The notes: generated by a model from the letters alone, not told the origin. A stretch of DNA of 53,686 bases from Aphanothece sp. CMT-3BRIN-NPC111 (GCA_019359765.1 JAHHGU010000034.1:1-53686); one strand, 5' to 3'. Numbered from the stretch's first letter, positions 16,005 to 25,515 are shown. Made by a program: numbers and translations.

Positions 16005-18605
16005 ATGACATCTCCAGACGCAGTTATATGGTTACAGGAACGAACGGCATTAGGTGTTCTTCCTATAACAGTATTAGAGGCGATCGCCCAAGTCCTGGAA
16101 AAACGAGTTGTGCCAGCAAAAGAACGGCTGGTTGTAGAGGATACTCCACCGGAAGGACTCTATATACTCATACAAGGACGGTTAGAAGGCGATCGCACCA
16201 GCCAAACCGGCCCGGTAAGTTTACTCCCCGGAGCCACCATTCACTTACAAGAGCTACTTTTAGGACAACAGGCTCAGAGAACCATCGTCACGCTCACCGA
16301 GTCTCACCTGTGGTTTATTCCTCCCGAACAATTTCGAGAACTGGTAGCTCACTACCCAGAAATTACCCAAGCATTTTCCCAGCAGTTAGCACAAGAACTA
16401 GCTCAACTATCTTCTCAACTCAACTATCAGCAAGAACGTCAAGCTGCCCTACGCCCGTTTCTCGTAACCAAGGCTAAACGAGGGGTTTTGGGCAAAAGCC
16501 GCTATGCTGTGAGGCTGCGCCAGCAAATCAGAGACGCAGCTGAAGATCGGCGACCCGTTTTCATTTTCGGAGAACCAGGGTTAGAAAAAGATAACACAGC
16601 AGCTCTGATTCACTTTAGTTCCTCATATCGACGAGAACCGATTATTAAGGTAGATTGCAGTACCTTACAGACAAGCGGTGCAGACTTATTCGGTCGCGCC
16701 AGCGGTAAACCAGGGCTGCTGGAATGGCTAGGGGAAGGAACTTTACTGCTCAACAACATAGAGAAACTCCCCCCAGAATTAACACCCAAACTAGCTCAAT
16801 TGCTAGAAACCAACAGCTACACTCCCGTCAACCGTCCAGAAGAGCCGCTAGCGACACCCCGCACTTGTAAGGCACGCACAATCGTGATTGGGGAAAAACA
16901 TATCCCCACGATTGAGCGTCAGATAAGCCATTTAATAAAAGTGCCCCCGCTACGGGTGCGTAAAGCGGATATTAGCGCCCAGGTGGAATACTACATTAGT
17001 CTGTTCTGTCGAGCCAAAGGCGTTGCCAAACCCAAAGTCACTCTAGAAGCTTTGCGTAGGTTACAGGCATATGATTTCCCCGGCAACTTGAGGGAATTGG
17101 AAAGCTTGGTAGAGCGAGCGCTTGTGCAGTCTGCTGGTGCCCCGGAGTTAACAGAAGAAATTTTCTGGTCTACACAGACTAAGAAAAAGCTATTTCGTGT
17201 CAATCTATTGAATGCCTATCCCCGCCTGCGCCGATTTCTGCGTAGTCCCTGGTGGCCGGACAAAATCAACTATGGCTTTACCTTAACTGCCTTTGCTATT
17301 CTTGTAGCCATTTTATTTGTTGGCCCCCAGAATCGCGCCGAAAATATGGCCTTAAATCTATTCTGGGCTTGGTGGTGGCCTTTGGTGTTACTGGGGTTTC
17401 CCTTTGTGGGGCGTCTGTGGTGTGCTGTCTGTCCGTTCATGATTTATGGGGAACTTACTCAGAAGCTTTCCCTGTGGCTGTTTCCCCGGACACTGAAGCA
17501 TTGGCCGCGAGAGTCTGCGGAGAAGTGGGGAGGGTGGTTTTTGTTTGGGTTATTTGCCCTGATTTTTCTGTGGGAAGAACTCTGGAACTTAGAAAATACA
17601 GCTTACCTATCTTCTTGTTTGCTGTTATTAATTACCGCCGGGGCGATGATATTCTCCGCTATTTTTGAGCGGCGGTTTTGGTGCCGATATCTATGCCCAA
17701 TTGGGGGAATGAATGGCCTGTTTGCAAAGCTGTCGATGACTGAGCTAAGGGCACAGCAGGGTACTTGTTCAGCTGAATGCACAACCTATCAGTGTTATAA
17801 AGGCGGTCCCCAAAAAGGGGAAGGCTTAGAGACTGATGGCTGTCCTTTGTATTCTCACCCCGCTCAACTGGAAGATAACCGAGATTGTGTGCTGTGTATG
17901 ACTTGTCTCAAAGCTTGTCCGCACCGCTCAGTAGAGCTAAATTTACGTCCTCCAGGAATTGAGTTATGGACAACTCATATACCCCACACCTATGAAGTGG
18001 CTTTGTTGCTATTGCTATTGGGTGGAGTGTTTCTGCACCGTTTACCAGAGTTACAGTCTGAGTTAGGGTTGAACGTAGATTTGACTCAATTTTGGCCTCA
18101 CTTGGGGTTATCTCTGGCAGCTTTAATTATCCCAGCTGCTGTACCATTGTTGGCTTATGGATTAATGCAGATGTTTAGCCAATTGAGTTATTTCCTAGAA
18201 ACAAAAACTCAAGAGGCAACCGACAAGCTTCTTCAATTCAAAACTCAAAACTTAAAACTCAAAACTTTTCCTAAACCCCGACGGTTTATAGAGTTAGCTT
18301 ATGGGTATTTGCCACTGGTGCTGGGGGCAAACGTAGCTCACTATTTGAATTTAGGATTGGGAGAGGCAGGGCGGATTCTGCCCGTAACTATGGCAACGTT
18401 CGGTCTTAGTGGTCAAGGGTTGCCGGTGTTGGTGGCTCACCCAGCGGTGATTGAATTTTTGCAGGGAACAACGCTTATTGTTTCAGTGCTGTTAACAATA
18501 GTGTTAACCCAAAAGATTGCTCGTCAACCGCTGCGATCGCTCTTACCGCAACATCTGGCAGCAGTGCTTCTGGCAGCTAGTCTTTGGGTAATTATAGTTA
18601 ACTAG
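16005..18605 (+). CDS. Fusion: cyclic-nucleotide-binding-like, degenerate AAA and membrane polyferredoxin
   Basis: 866 residues in three blocks. Residues 20-130 resemble a cNMP-binding/Crp-like sensor (EGLYILIQGRLEGD). Residues 165-385 follow a sigma-54-activator AAA domain: YDFPGNLRELESLVERAL is intact, but Walker A is GEPGLEKDN instead of GESGTGKE, Walker B is LLLNNIE instead of FLDEIG, and the GAFTGA loop is missing. From about residue 420 it is a NapH/CcoG-like membrane iron-sulphur protein with paired CxxxCP motifs (WCAVCP near 474; WCRYLCP near 560), a cysteine group near 586 and CVLCMTCLKACP near 628. Several further membrane spans follow. A repeat-derived insert lies near residues 743-755. 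GGAGAG precedes the ATG. It is probably a redox-active membrane protein controlled by a ligand-sensing, non-hydrolysing head. Confidence 0.85.
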   Translation: MTSPDAVIWLQERTALGVLPITVLEAIAQVLEKRVVPAKERLVVEDTPPEGLYILIQGRLEGDRTSQTGPVSLLPGATIHLQELLLGQQAQRTIVTLTESHLWFIPPEQFRELVAHYPEITQAFSQQLAQELAQLSSQLNYQQERQAALRPFLVTKAKRGVLGKSRYAVRLRQQIRDAAEDRRPVFIFGEPGLEKDNTAALIHFSSSYRREPIIKVDCSTLQTSGADLFGRASGKPGLLEWLGEGTLLLNNIEKLPPELTPKLAQLLETNSYTPVNRPEEPLATPRTCKARTIVIGEKHIPTIERQISHLIKVPPLRVRKADISAQVEYYISLFCRAKGVAKPKVTLEALRRLQAYDFPGNLRELESLVERALVQSAGAPELTEEIFWSTQTKKKLFRVNLLNAYPRLRRFLRSPWWPDKINYGFTLTAFAILVAILFVGPQNRAENMALNLFWAWWWPLVLLGFPFVGRLWCAVCPFMIYGELTQKLSLWLFPRTLKHWPRESAEKWGGWFLFGLFALIFLWEELWNLENTAYLSSCLLLLITAGAMIFSAIFERRFWCRYLCPIGGMNGLFAKLSMTELRAQQGTCSAECTTYQCYKGGPQKGEGLETDGCPLYSHPAQLEDNRDCVLCMTCLKACPHRSVELNLRPPGIELWTTHIPHTYEVALLLLLLGGVFLHRLPELQSELGLNVDLTQFWPHLGLSLAALIIPAAVPLLAYGLMQMFSQLSYFLETKTQEATDKLLQFKTQNLKLKTFPKPRRFIELAYGYLPLVLGANVAHYLNLGLGEAGRILPVTMATFGLSGQGLPVLVAHPAVIEFLQGTTLIVSVLLTIVLTQKIARQPLRSLLPQHLAAVLLAASLWVIIVN
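18231..18268 (+). repeat. Heptad tandem repeat inside a coding sequence
   Basis: Units of the AAAACTC/AAAACTT type lie in frame inside the polyferredoxin fusion gene and encode the QFKTQNLKLKTF segment. The same heptad family is seen in spacers at 25463-25515, 26622-26664 and 47271-47317. The insert falls in a hydrophilic loop between membrane segments and does not break the frame. Confidence 0.75.
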
Positions 18606-18729
18606 TAAGTAGGGGGCTGTAAATAAACATAAAGGTGGGTGCGGTTAGTGGTTAGTGGCATAAACCCTACTAACAACTAATAATCCCAAGATACGTTTAA
18701 TTACACCCACCTAGCACTGTTGCTGTATG

Positions 18730-18830
18730 TATAGCAGTTGCCATAAAGGCTCTTCTCAATTGTCAAGAGCCTTTATGCGCCCTCCAGATGCTGCTTTAAT
18801 TGCTAAAAGCTAACTGCTAATTGCTGTAAC
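18730..18830 (+). repeat. Dispersed MITE-like repeat, copy A
   Basis: About 100 nt beginning TATAGCAGTTGCCATAAAGG and ending GCTAACTGCTAATTGCTGTA. The family has four copies in the window (also 19261-19376, 34100-34206, 39457-39577), bounded by TATAGCAG/TGCTATA-like ends. This copy contains a perfect 13-bp hairpin CATAAAGGCTCTT (18742-18754) / AAGAGCCTTTATG (18765-18777), which may terminate the upstream gene. Confidence 0.75.
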
Positions 18831-18864
18831 ACAGTTTTTCCACCCGATTCAAGCAATCCGGATT

Positions 18865-19260
18865 ATGTTAAGCAAGCCGAAGAGTCGAAAAGTTGCCACC
18901 CTGCTGGCGTTTTCTGGAATATTAATCCCAATTTCGGGACTACACAAGTTTTATCTGGGACAGCCGATATGGGGCTTGCTGTACGTGTTGCTCTCTTGGA
19001 CGCCTATTCCCCATATTGCCAGCGCCATTGAAGCGGTGTGGTATTTAGCACAAGACAGGGATGATTTTGACAATAATTTTAATGTGGGTGTGGTGCCCGT
19101 AGCCTCGTCAGTTGCCAATAAACCAACAGGGGTTGATCCTACTCAAGTAACTGCGATCGCAGATGCTCTGCGCCAACTGGATCAACTTCGCCAAGATGGG
19201 CTGATTTCAGAGTATGAATTTGAGCAAAAGCGCCGCCAGTGGCTCGACCGTATGGCTTGA
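18865..19260 (+). CDS. TM2 domain protein with C-terminal SHOCT-like segment
   Basis: 131 residues. Residues 8-60 form a TM2 domain, two membrane helices joined by a short turn; GLHKFYLGQPIWGLLYVLL carries the HxFYLG motif. After a polar linker, residues 95-131 (ADALRQLDQLRQDGLISEYEFEQKRRQWL) form the short helical SHOCT-type module often found at the end of membrane proteins. Its role is unknown. Repeat copies A and B of the MITE-like family flank the gene. Confidence 0.85.
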   Translation: MLSKPKSRKVATLLAFSGILIPISGLHKFYLGQPIWGLLYVLLSWTPIPHIASAIEAVWYLAQDRDDFDNNFNVGVVPVASSVANKPTGVDPTQVTAIADALRQLDQLRQDGLISEYEFEQKRRQWLDRMA

Positions 19261-19376
19261 TATAGCTTTTAGCAATTAGCTTTTAGCAAACTCGCAAGCT
19301 TGGCAGTTATAGCGACTCGTAGCGTGCATAGGGGTTCGTGTAGATTGTCAAGAGCTATTATAGGCAACTGCTATAT
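19261..19376 (-). repeat. Dispersed MITE-like repeat, copy B (inverted)
   Basis: Reverse orientation relative to copy A: on the minus strand it begins ATATAGCAGTTGCC, contains GCTCTTGACAAT and CCCTATGCACGC, and ends with GCTAAAAGCTAATTGC units. It occupies the whole spacer between the TM2 gene and the HHH gene, abutting both. Confidence 0.7.
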
Positions 19377-19378
19377 CT

Positions 19379-19924
19379 ATGACACAATTCAACTGGCTAC
19401 CACCGGCTAATCGACGGCTTGACCAAAATTTACAGTCCCTCAGGGCGCGGCTAATCGGCGATCCTTACTATCGGCTGCAATCAGCACAAGAGATTGCAGT
19501 GGCAGCAGAACTGGGCATTAAGATTGATGTCAATCAAGCGAGTGTGGATGATTGGCTGAGACTGCCTGGAATTTCTATCCACCAAGCGCGATCGCTTGTT
19601 GAACTCACCAGTGCTGGTGTCCCATTTTACTGCGTAGAAGACATTGCCGCAGCGCTGGGAATGCCTGTACAACGCCTCAAACCTTTAGAACCTGTACTAA
19701 GGTTTTGTTACTACGACGAAGATTACACCATCAGGCGGATTAACCCCAACACGGCCTCTGTAGAGCAACTAAGTCAAATACCGGCAGTTGATGCCTCTCT
19801 TGCCACAGCAGTGGTACAAAATCGTTTCATTGCTGGTCCCTATCGCAACCTAGTTGATTTCCAGCAACGTCTATCGCTACCTGGGCAACTGACGGCTCAG
19901 CTGATGCATTATCTGCGGTTCTGA
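19379..19924 (+). CDS. Helix-hairpin-helix (ComEA-like) DNA-binding protein
   Basis: 181 residues with two helix-hairpin-helix modules: residues 48-80 (IDVNQASVDDWLRLPGISIHQARSLVEL) and 120-160 (INPNTASVEQLSQIPAVDASLATAVVQNR). The NxA...L..LPGI pattern is the one found in ComEA and related non-specific DNA-binding domains. There is no signal peptide or membrane anchor, unlike ComEA itself, so it is probably cytosolic. No competence genes are nearby. The first codon lies 3 nt after repeat copy B. Confidence 0.8.
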   Translation: MTQFNWLPPANRRLDQNLQSLRARLIGDPYYRLQSAQEIAVAAELGIKIDVNQASVDDWLRLPGISIHQARSLVELTSAGVPFYCVEDIAAALGMPVQRLKPLEPVLRFCYYDEDYTIRRINPNTASVEQLSQIPAVDASLATAVVQNRFIAGPYRNLVDFQQRLSLPGQLTAQLMHYLRF

Positions 19925-20170
19925 ATACTATAAAGATATCTCTAAAAATTTATAAGCCGATAATGTAGAGACGCGCCATGACAAGGTTTCGGGTTAAGGA
20001 TAAGATAACTGATTAACCGGACATGATATAACTTGCCGCTCCAGCAGTTTACCTGTGAAGCGATCGTCCGTAATACGGAAAACCGAATTTTACGGGTTTC
20101 TGCGGCTGGATTAGAATGTGACTAGATGCGGCAGTAAAGAGCCAACGCTTAAACAAATTAATAGAAGATT

Positions 20171-20494
20171 ATGGGATTCTTTGATTCTGATATTGTCCAG
20201 CAAGAAGCCAAGCAGCTGTTTGAAGATTATCAATCCCTGATCCAAGTGGGAAGCAGCTACGGCAAATTTGACCGGGAAGGGAAAAAGCTTTTCATTGAGC
20301 AAATGGAAGCCATGATGGACCGCTACCGCATCTTTATGAAGCGCTTCGAGCTGTCGGATGACTTCATGGCTCAGATGACAGTACAGCAGCTGAATACTCA
20401 ACTAGGTCAATTTGGCATCACTCCCCAGCAAATGTTTGACCAGATGCACCTAACTCTAGAACGTATGAAGTCAGAACTAGAAAAGCAACCATGA
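20171..20494 (+). CDS. DUF1825 family protein
   Basis: 107 residues, all helical and charged, beginning MGFFDSDIVQQEAKQLFEDYQ. This matches DUF1825, a family confined largely to cyanobacteria and found in nearly all of them. There is no signal peptide or cysteine motif. The C-terminal half (VQQLNTQLGQFGITPQQMFDQMHLTLERM) is the conserved core. Function unknown. It is convergent with the PBP1A gene, with a hairpin between them. Confidence 0.9.
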   Translation: MGFFDSDIVQQEAKQLFEDYQSLIQVGSSYGKFDREGKKLFIEQMEAMMDRYRIFMKRFELSDDFMAQMTVQQLNTQLGQFGITPQQMFDQMHLTLERMKSELEKQP

Positions 20495-20503
20495 CAATTT
20501 TAG

Positions 20504-20531
20504 ATTTGGGATTTTAGATTCAATCCCAAAT
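20504..20531. terminator. Bidirectional terminator-like hairpin
   Basis: Perfect arms ATTTGGGATT (20504-20513) and AATCCCAAAT (20522-20531) with an 8-nt loop lie between the convergent DUF1825 and PBP1A genes. Related TTTAGATT/AATCCCAAA words recur near 26885 and 38290, so it may also be part of a dispersed repeat. Confidence 0.6.
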
Positions 20532-20543
20532 CCCAAATTATCC

Positions 20544-22454
20544 TCAGGGACGCCGAAATCGATTAGCCGATGGGAAGTACTCCACAGGGGTATTGTCCAG
20601 CGCTTGACTCATAAAGTTACGCCATATAGGTGCTGCATGTACGCCACCAGTTACCCCATAACCTAAAGGCCTATAGTTATCTTTGCCAATCCAAACCGCA
20701 GTTGCCAGCTGCGGGACATAGCCCACAAACCAAACATCGCGCTCCGATGATGTCGTACCAGTCTTGCCAGCTGCCGGGCGTCCTATCTGTGCGCTCTTTC
20801 CAGTTCCGTTATTAACCACTGCTTGCAGCGTACTCGTCAGCGAAGCGGCAGCCCACTGATTGAGAACTAGCTTCCGCTTAGGCGTGTTGTCGAGTAACAC
20901 ATTGCCACTACTATCAGTAACTCGGACAATGGTTGTTGTCGGAGAAGACCAGCCATTACTGGCAAAAGTAGCAAAAGCACCCGCCATTTCTAATGGCGTC
21001 ACACCAATTGCCCCTAATGGTAAGGAAACTACTGGTTCAATCGGGCTTTTAATACCTAGAATTCTACAGGTTTGAATCACCTTATCCAGGCCCACAGCTC
21101 GCCCTATCTTTACGGCGGGAACATTTCGCGATTGTGCCATCGCTGTGCGAATAGACATCGCCCCAGCGTATCCACCACCATAGTTTTGGGGAGAGTAATA
21201 GCCGCTAGCGTCTCTATAGCTTACGGGAGTATCGTATACCATCGAGTCTGGCGTAAATTTCCCGCTGGCAAAAGCCGTATAGTAGACAAATGGCTTAAAG
21301 GAAGATCCAGGCTGACGCCGGGATTGGGTTGCCCGGTTAAACTTACTTGTCTTGAAATCCACCCCCCCCACCAAAGCTTTGACAAAATGCGTCCGAGGAT
21401 CGACCGCTACCATCGCGATTTGGGGCTTATAAAGCCCCTCAGCTCGTAGCCTTCTACTGGCGTTCCTCACGGTTTTTTCTGCCATTTGTTGGACCTTGGA
21501 GTCAATTGTAGTCTGAACTCGCATTCCCCCTTTTAGCACGGCATCCCGACCAAAGCGCTCAATCAGCTCTGGGACAACAGCTTCTGTGACGTAAGGCAGC
21601 TGACTAGCCTGCCACGAAGTTAACTTGCCTAGTTTAAGCGGTTGCTTGAAAGCTGCTGCTTCCTCTTCCGGCGTGATCCATCCTAACTCTCGCATCCGAG
21701 TTAGAACCTGTCCCTGTCGAGTTTTAGCCTGCTGGTAGTGAATGAAGGGACTGTAGTATTCCGGAGCTGGAATTAGACCCGCCAGCATCGCAGACTCTGC
21801 CAGGTTTAATTTAGCCGCTGACTTGCCAAAGTAGCTTTCGGCTGCGGTTTGGATGCCATAATTGTTGTGACCCCAATACACCTGATTGAGGTACATTTCC
21901 AAAATTTGGTCTTTTTTGAAGATTTGTTCTAAACGAATCGCCAGCACTCCCTCTGCAACTTTGCGGCTAACTGTGCGCTCGCGAGAAAGAAATAGATTCT
22001 TCACTAGCTGCATCGTGAGCGTCGAACCACCTTCTACGACATTTCCCTTAGTAAAGTTGGCTTTTAAAGCACGACCAATGCTGTTGAAGTTAATACCTTG
22101 GTGGGAATAGAAATGGCTATCTTCAATCGCCATAACTGCCCGCTTCAAGTTAGGAGAGACTTTATTCAGGGGTACAACTTCACGATTAGCTTCACCGTGG
22201 ATACTGGAGAGGTGCTTGCCTTTAACGTCGTAGATGTAAGTAGTTTCTGTAGGAGCGTAAGTACGCAGAACGCGCACATCCGGCAGGTTACGGAAGCTAA
22301 TTGCTAAACCAACGAGTCCCCCAGCGATCGCGGCACTGGTCAGCATGGTGATGCCCAGGATGGTTCCACCAGTTACCTTACCGACGTCCTGTACAAAATC
22401 AGAAGTCGTTGCTGAGCCTCTTGGTTGTTTGTCTTGATAAGTGGTAGACGACAC
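20544..22454 (-). CDS. Class A penicillin-binding protein (PBP1A-like)
   Basis: 636-residue bifunctional peptidoglycan synthase. After a short cytoplasmic tail and a membrane anchor at about 30-55 comes the GT51 glycosyltransferase: EDSHFYSHQGI carries the catalytic Glu, with GGSTLTMQLVKN and the RKVAEGVLAIRLEQ region. The transpeptidase domain has SxxK as SSFKPF, SRN as the SxN motif and KTGTTS as KTG. The start is GTG at 22452-22454 with GAGGAAG upstream; later starts would shorten the cytoplasmic tail. It is one of several class A PBPs expected in a cyanobacterium. Confidence 0.93.
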   Translation of the reverse strand: MSSTTYQDKQPRGSATTSDFVQDVGKVTGGTILGITMLTSAAIAGGLVGLAISFRNLPDVRVLRTYAPTETTYIYDVKGKHLSSIHGEANREVVPLNKVSPNLKRAVMAIEDSHFYSHQGINFNSIGRALKANFTKGNVVEGGSTLTMQLVKNLFLSRERTVSRKVAEGVLAIRLEQIFKKDQILEMYLNQVYWGHNNYGIQTAAESYFGKSAAKLNLAESAMLAGLIPAPEYYSPFIHYQQAKTRQGQVLTRMRELGWITPEEEAAAFKQPLKLGKLTSWQASQLPYVTEAVVPELIERFGRDAVLKGGMRVQTTIDSKVQQMAEKTVRNASRRLRAEGLYKPQIAMVAVDPRTHFVKALVGGVDFKTSKFNRATQSRRQPGSSFKPFVYYTAFASGKFTPDSMVYDTPVSYRDASGYYSPQNYGGGYAGAMSIRTAMAQSRNVPAVKIGRAVGLDKVIQTCRILGIKSPIEPVVSLPLGAIGVTPLEMAGAFATFASNGWSSPTTTIVRVTDSSGNVLLDNTPKRKLVLNQWAAASLTSTLQAVVNNGTGKSAQIGRPAAGKTGTTSSERDVWFVGYVPQLATAVWIGKDNYRPLGYGVTGGVHAAPIWRNFMSQALDNTPVEYFPSANRFRRP

Positions 22455-22839
22455 GGCGATTTCACTTCCTCACTAAAAAAAGCTGATCGGAGATTAGGTG
22501 CGACGGGTCAAGACTCTTTCTTAGGATTACAGATATTGACATGGAAAGGCCTCGATGATGGATAATCTTGATTTCTGGATAAACTGCGGCAGCCTGCGTT
22601 AGATACTTTACCTGCGTCCAGTGCCATATATTGCACCGAGTCACAGGGTTTTGCTTCGAGTGCCCATATTTACTTTGGGCGATCGCTTAGGGACGATAAA
22701 TGCACACCGAAGCTCATGGTTCGTAAATCTGGGAATATTGGGGCATTTTTTTGCCAACCAAATATATTAGTCTGTATCCCTTTAATTTGCATAACTTCAA
22801 AGCTTTAGTGAGTATAACCAACTTGATTGAATCTTTACT
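22455..22839. other. Divergent promoter region of PBP1A and tyrS
   Basis: 385 nt without a gene. It must hold the promoters of both flanking genes. One HIP1 site is at about 22678. No riboswitch or clear operator was recognised. Confidence 0.4.
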
Positions 22840-24087
22840 ATGACCGCTAGTCAATCTTCAAAACCTACCCAAGAAACACTACACTACCTCGCTTGGCTTT
22901 ACCGGGGTATCAGTGAAATTTTTCCCGATCGACCTGACTCTGTTGATGCCACTGAGAATTTGGCTCGAAGGTTAGCACAAACTGACCGCCCAATGCGTGT
23001 CAAGTTAGGCATCGATCCCACGGGCGCTGATATCCATCTTGGTCATAGTATTCCAGTCCGCAAGTTGCGAGCATTTCAGGATGCTGGTCATACAGCTATT
23101 TTAATCATTGGAGATTTTACTGCACGCATTGGTGATCCCACTGGTAAATCTGAGGTACGCCGCCAGTTAACAACAGAGGAAGTGGCTCAGAATGCTCAAA
23201 CCTATTTAGATCAGGTGCGTCCAATTTTAGATTTTGAGACACCGGGACGCCTGGAAATTCGCTACAACTCTGAGTGGCTATCATTGCTAAGTCTAGAAAA
23301 GATTCTGGAATTGTTGTCCACTATGACGGTAGGGCAGATGCTGGCGAAAGAGGGGTTTGCCCTACGCTACGAGGCGGAGAACCCGATTTATCTGCATGAG
23401 TTCCTCTACCCACTGATGCAAGGATATGATTCCGTGGCAGTGGCAGCTGATGTTGAATTAGGGGGTACAGACCAAAAATTTAATTTAGCTGTGGGTAGAG
23501 ATTTGCAACGACATTTCGGGCAGACACCACAGTTTGGGATCTTAACGCCGATTTTGATAGGAACAGATGGTGTTCAAAAAATGTCCAAGTCTCTAAACAA
23601 TTATGTGGGGTTATCGGAAGATCCACTGACGATGTACTCGAAGTTGGAGAAGACCCCAGATAGTCTATTGGAACAGTATTTTGAACTACTGACAGATTTG
23701 CCTTTAGAGACTCTGCCAGAAAATCCGCGCGATCGCCAAAAACTTCTTGCTAAAGAAATCGTTACTCAGTATCGCGGTAAGGAAGCGGCCGAACAAGCTC
23801 AACAGGCGGCTATTACCTTAGTACAGGGAGATACCAAACAAACAGGTGCTGCTGTACCAGAATTTTCTCTAGCAGCAGTACAATTTCCGGCAAAGTTGTT
23901 TTATATTCTCAGCACTAGTGGCTTGTGCCAAAGTGGTGGGGAAGGACGGCGGCAGATTCAAGGGGGGGCGGTGCGACTGGATGGCGATCGCATTTCTGAC
24001 GCTAACTTGAGCTTTGATTCCCCAGACGCCCTTTACGGACGGGTGTTGCAGGTTGGGAAGAATAAATTTGTCCGGCTGGTGGCGTAA
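22840..24087 (+). CDS. tyrS: Tyrosyl-tRNA synthetase
   Basis: 415-residue class I aminoacyl-tRNA synthetase that charges tRNA-Tyr. The HIGH-type motif is HLGH at about 67-70 ([12 protein letters not shown]), KMSKS is at about 247-251 ([11 protein letters not shown]) and [15 protein letters not shown] is conserved. The C-terminus has an S4-like RNA-binding domain ([18 protein letters not shown]). The sequence belongs to the TyrZ/type 2 group with [11 protein letters not shown]. The pyrF start lies 1 nt after the stop, so the two are probably cotranscribed. Confidence 0.96.
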   Translation: MTASQSSKPTQETLHYLAWLYRGISEIFPDRPDSVDATENLARRLAQTDRPMRVKLGIDPTGADIHLGHSIPVRKLRAFQDAGHTAILIIGDFTARIGDPTGKSEVRRQLTTEEVAQNAQTYLDQVRPILDFETPGRLEIRYNSEWLSLLSLEKILELLSTMTVGQMLAKEGFALRYEAENPIYLHEFLYPLMQGYDSVAVAADVELGGTDQKFNLAVGRDLQRHFGQTPQFGILTPILIGTDGVQKMSKSLNNYVGLSEDPLTMYSKLEKTPDSLLEQYFELLTDLPLETLPENPRDRQKLLAKEIVTQYRGKEAAEQAQQAAITLVQGDTKQTGAAVPEFSLAAVQFPAKLFYILSTSGLCQSGGEGRRQIQGGAVRLDGDRISDANLSFDSPDALYGRVLQVGKNKFVRLVA

Positions 24088-24088
24088 T

Positions 24089-24811
24089 ATGTCAGTCACA
24101 GAACGCATTATTGTCCCCTTAGATGTACCAAATGCCGCAGATGCGATCGCTTTGATCGACAAGCTGCCCCAGGTAACTTTCTGGAAAGTCGGCTTAGAGC
24201 TATTTGTTAGCAGTGGTTCAGATATTCTTATCGCCCTAAAAGACCGACAAAAGCGCATTTTCCTCGATTTGAAGTTTCATGACATCCCCAACACTGTTGC
24301 GGGTGCTTGTCGGTCTGCGGGCGCTTACGGTGTGGATTTATTAACTGTCCATGCTACGGCTGGTCGCAGCGCCCTGAAAGCGGCAGCGGCGGCTGTACAA
24401 GAAGGAGCATCGGAAGCGGGTGTTTTACCCCCCAAAGTGATTGCGATTACACTGCTGACGAGCCTGACATCGCGGGATTTAGCTTTTGACTTAAAAATTC
24501 CTTTGGAATTGCCTGAGTATGCTTTACACATGGCGCTGTTAGCCAAGGATGCGGGTTTAGATGGGGCGGTTTGTTCGCCGCAGGAAGTGGCACAACTGCG
24601 GGAAGCTGGCGGTGAAGACTTTCTCTTAGTATGTCCGGGCGTGCGACCGAGTTGGGCAGAGGCAGCAGACCAGAAGCGATCGCTTACTCCGGCGGCGGCA
24701 ATGAAAGCTGGTGCCGATTACTTAGTTATCGGGCGTCCCATTACCGCCGCCTCTGACCCAGCATCTGCCTGGAGGCGGATTTGTGAGGAGCTAGCAGAAG
24801 TCAACAGTTAA
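24089..24811 (+). CDS. pyrF: Orotidine 5'-phosphate decarboxylase
   Basis: 240 residues from the ATG at 24089. The frame is open back to 24014, inside tyrS, but [13 protein letters not shown] is the standard N-terminus. The enzyme converts OMP to UMP, the last step of de novo UMP synthesis. The active-site [12 protein letters not shown] (about residues 55-66) carries the Asp-Lys-x-x-Asp set, and the phosphate-binding end is [13 protein letters not shown] follows the tyrS stop after one base, so translation is probably coupled. Confidence 0.96.
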   Translation: MSVTERIIVPLDVPNAADAIALIDKLPQVTFWKVGLELFVSSGSDILIALKDRQKRIFLDLKFHDIPNTVAGACRSAGAYGVDLLTVHATAGRSALKAAAAAVQEGASEAGVLPPKVIAITLLTSLTSRDLAFDLKIPLELPEYALHMALLAKDAGLDGAVCSPQEVAQLREAGGEDFLLVCPGVRPSWAEAADQKRSLTPAAAMKAGADYLVIGRPITAASDPASAWRRICEELAEVNS

Positions 24812-24834
24812 AATCCCTCTCAGCGTCCAAATTT

Positions 24835-25470
24835 ATGCCCGTACCCAAGCACAAGAACAGCGAAAGGGCTTTCCGCGTCCTCTTCAATTCCGGGTGGAAG
24901 CTAGGATTGATCACAGCTAGCTTACTAGGATTGCAGGTGGTTATTGTTCAAGAGTCATCTGCAAGCAGCTCAAAACCTAACACTTTGGAAGTTTGCCCAG
25001 CTGATGTGGAAACCTTAACAGCACTAATGCTTCGGGATTTACCCAGCTATGCCAATCGTGTCAGCCAGCGTTCTCGGCGCGTAGGCATAACCACATACAA
25101 CACCCCCGTTTATGTCATCGTCGCAGGACGCCCAGAGTTCGCCCCCCTGAGCCTTGGTCCTGGTCAATATAGCCCAACTGACCCAGCAGCTGTCCCAGAA
25201 GCGCCTAACCAGGTATTCTTTACCACCCTAGAGCGGCAGTATAGCTCTGGTAAGGCTTTTGAATTACAGCAATTCCACTGGCTGTTCCTGACTTATACCC
25301 AGTTTGGCTGGCAGGTGGCAATGATGTATTCTCAAATCGGTTCCTACCCAGATGGCAGCCCTCCCACACCGCCACGAGAGAGCAGTAACGGTATTATTGG
25401 TCAAGGTGTTCGCACCTGGTTAAGAGATTGTCGGGCTGGTGCTTTGCGATCGCGGCCAAATAAGTTATGA
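24835..25470 (+). CDS. Secreted hypothetical protein
   Basis: 211 residues. The signal-peptide-like N-terminus (basic, then WKLGLITASLLGLQVVIV at about 22-39) is followed by a mature region with two cysteines (VCPADVE near 54 and DCRAGA near 200) that could form a disulphide. The middle contains an aromatic-rich stretch (FELQQFHWLFLTYTQFGWQVAMMYSQIG). This looks like a conserved cyanobacterial protein of unknown role. It is 23 nt after pyrF and may share its transcript. The final codons and TGA stop lie in the first unit of a heptad repeat. Confidence 0.75.
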   Translation: MPVPKHKNSERAFRVLFNSGWKLGLITASLLGLQVVIVQESSASSSKPNTLEVCPADVETLTALMLRDLPSYANRVSQRSRRVGITTYNTPVYVIVAGRPEFAPLSLGPGQYSPTDPAAVPEAPNQVFFTTLERQYSSGKAFELQQFHWLFLTYTQFGWQVAMMYSQIGSYPDGSPPTPPRESSNGIIGQGVRTWLRDCRAGALRSRPNKL

Positions 25471-25515
25471 GTTATGAGTTTTGAGTTTTGAGTTATGAGT
25501 TTTGAGTTTTGAATT
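25463..25515 (+). repeat. Heptad tandem repeat (GAGTTTT/GAGTTAT)
   Basis: About seven units alternating GAGTTTT and GAGTTAT. The first unit overlaps the end of the preceding gene and supplies its TGA stop. Same family as 26622-26664, 47271-47317 and the coding copy at 18231-18268. Confidence 0.85.
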
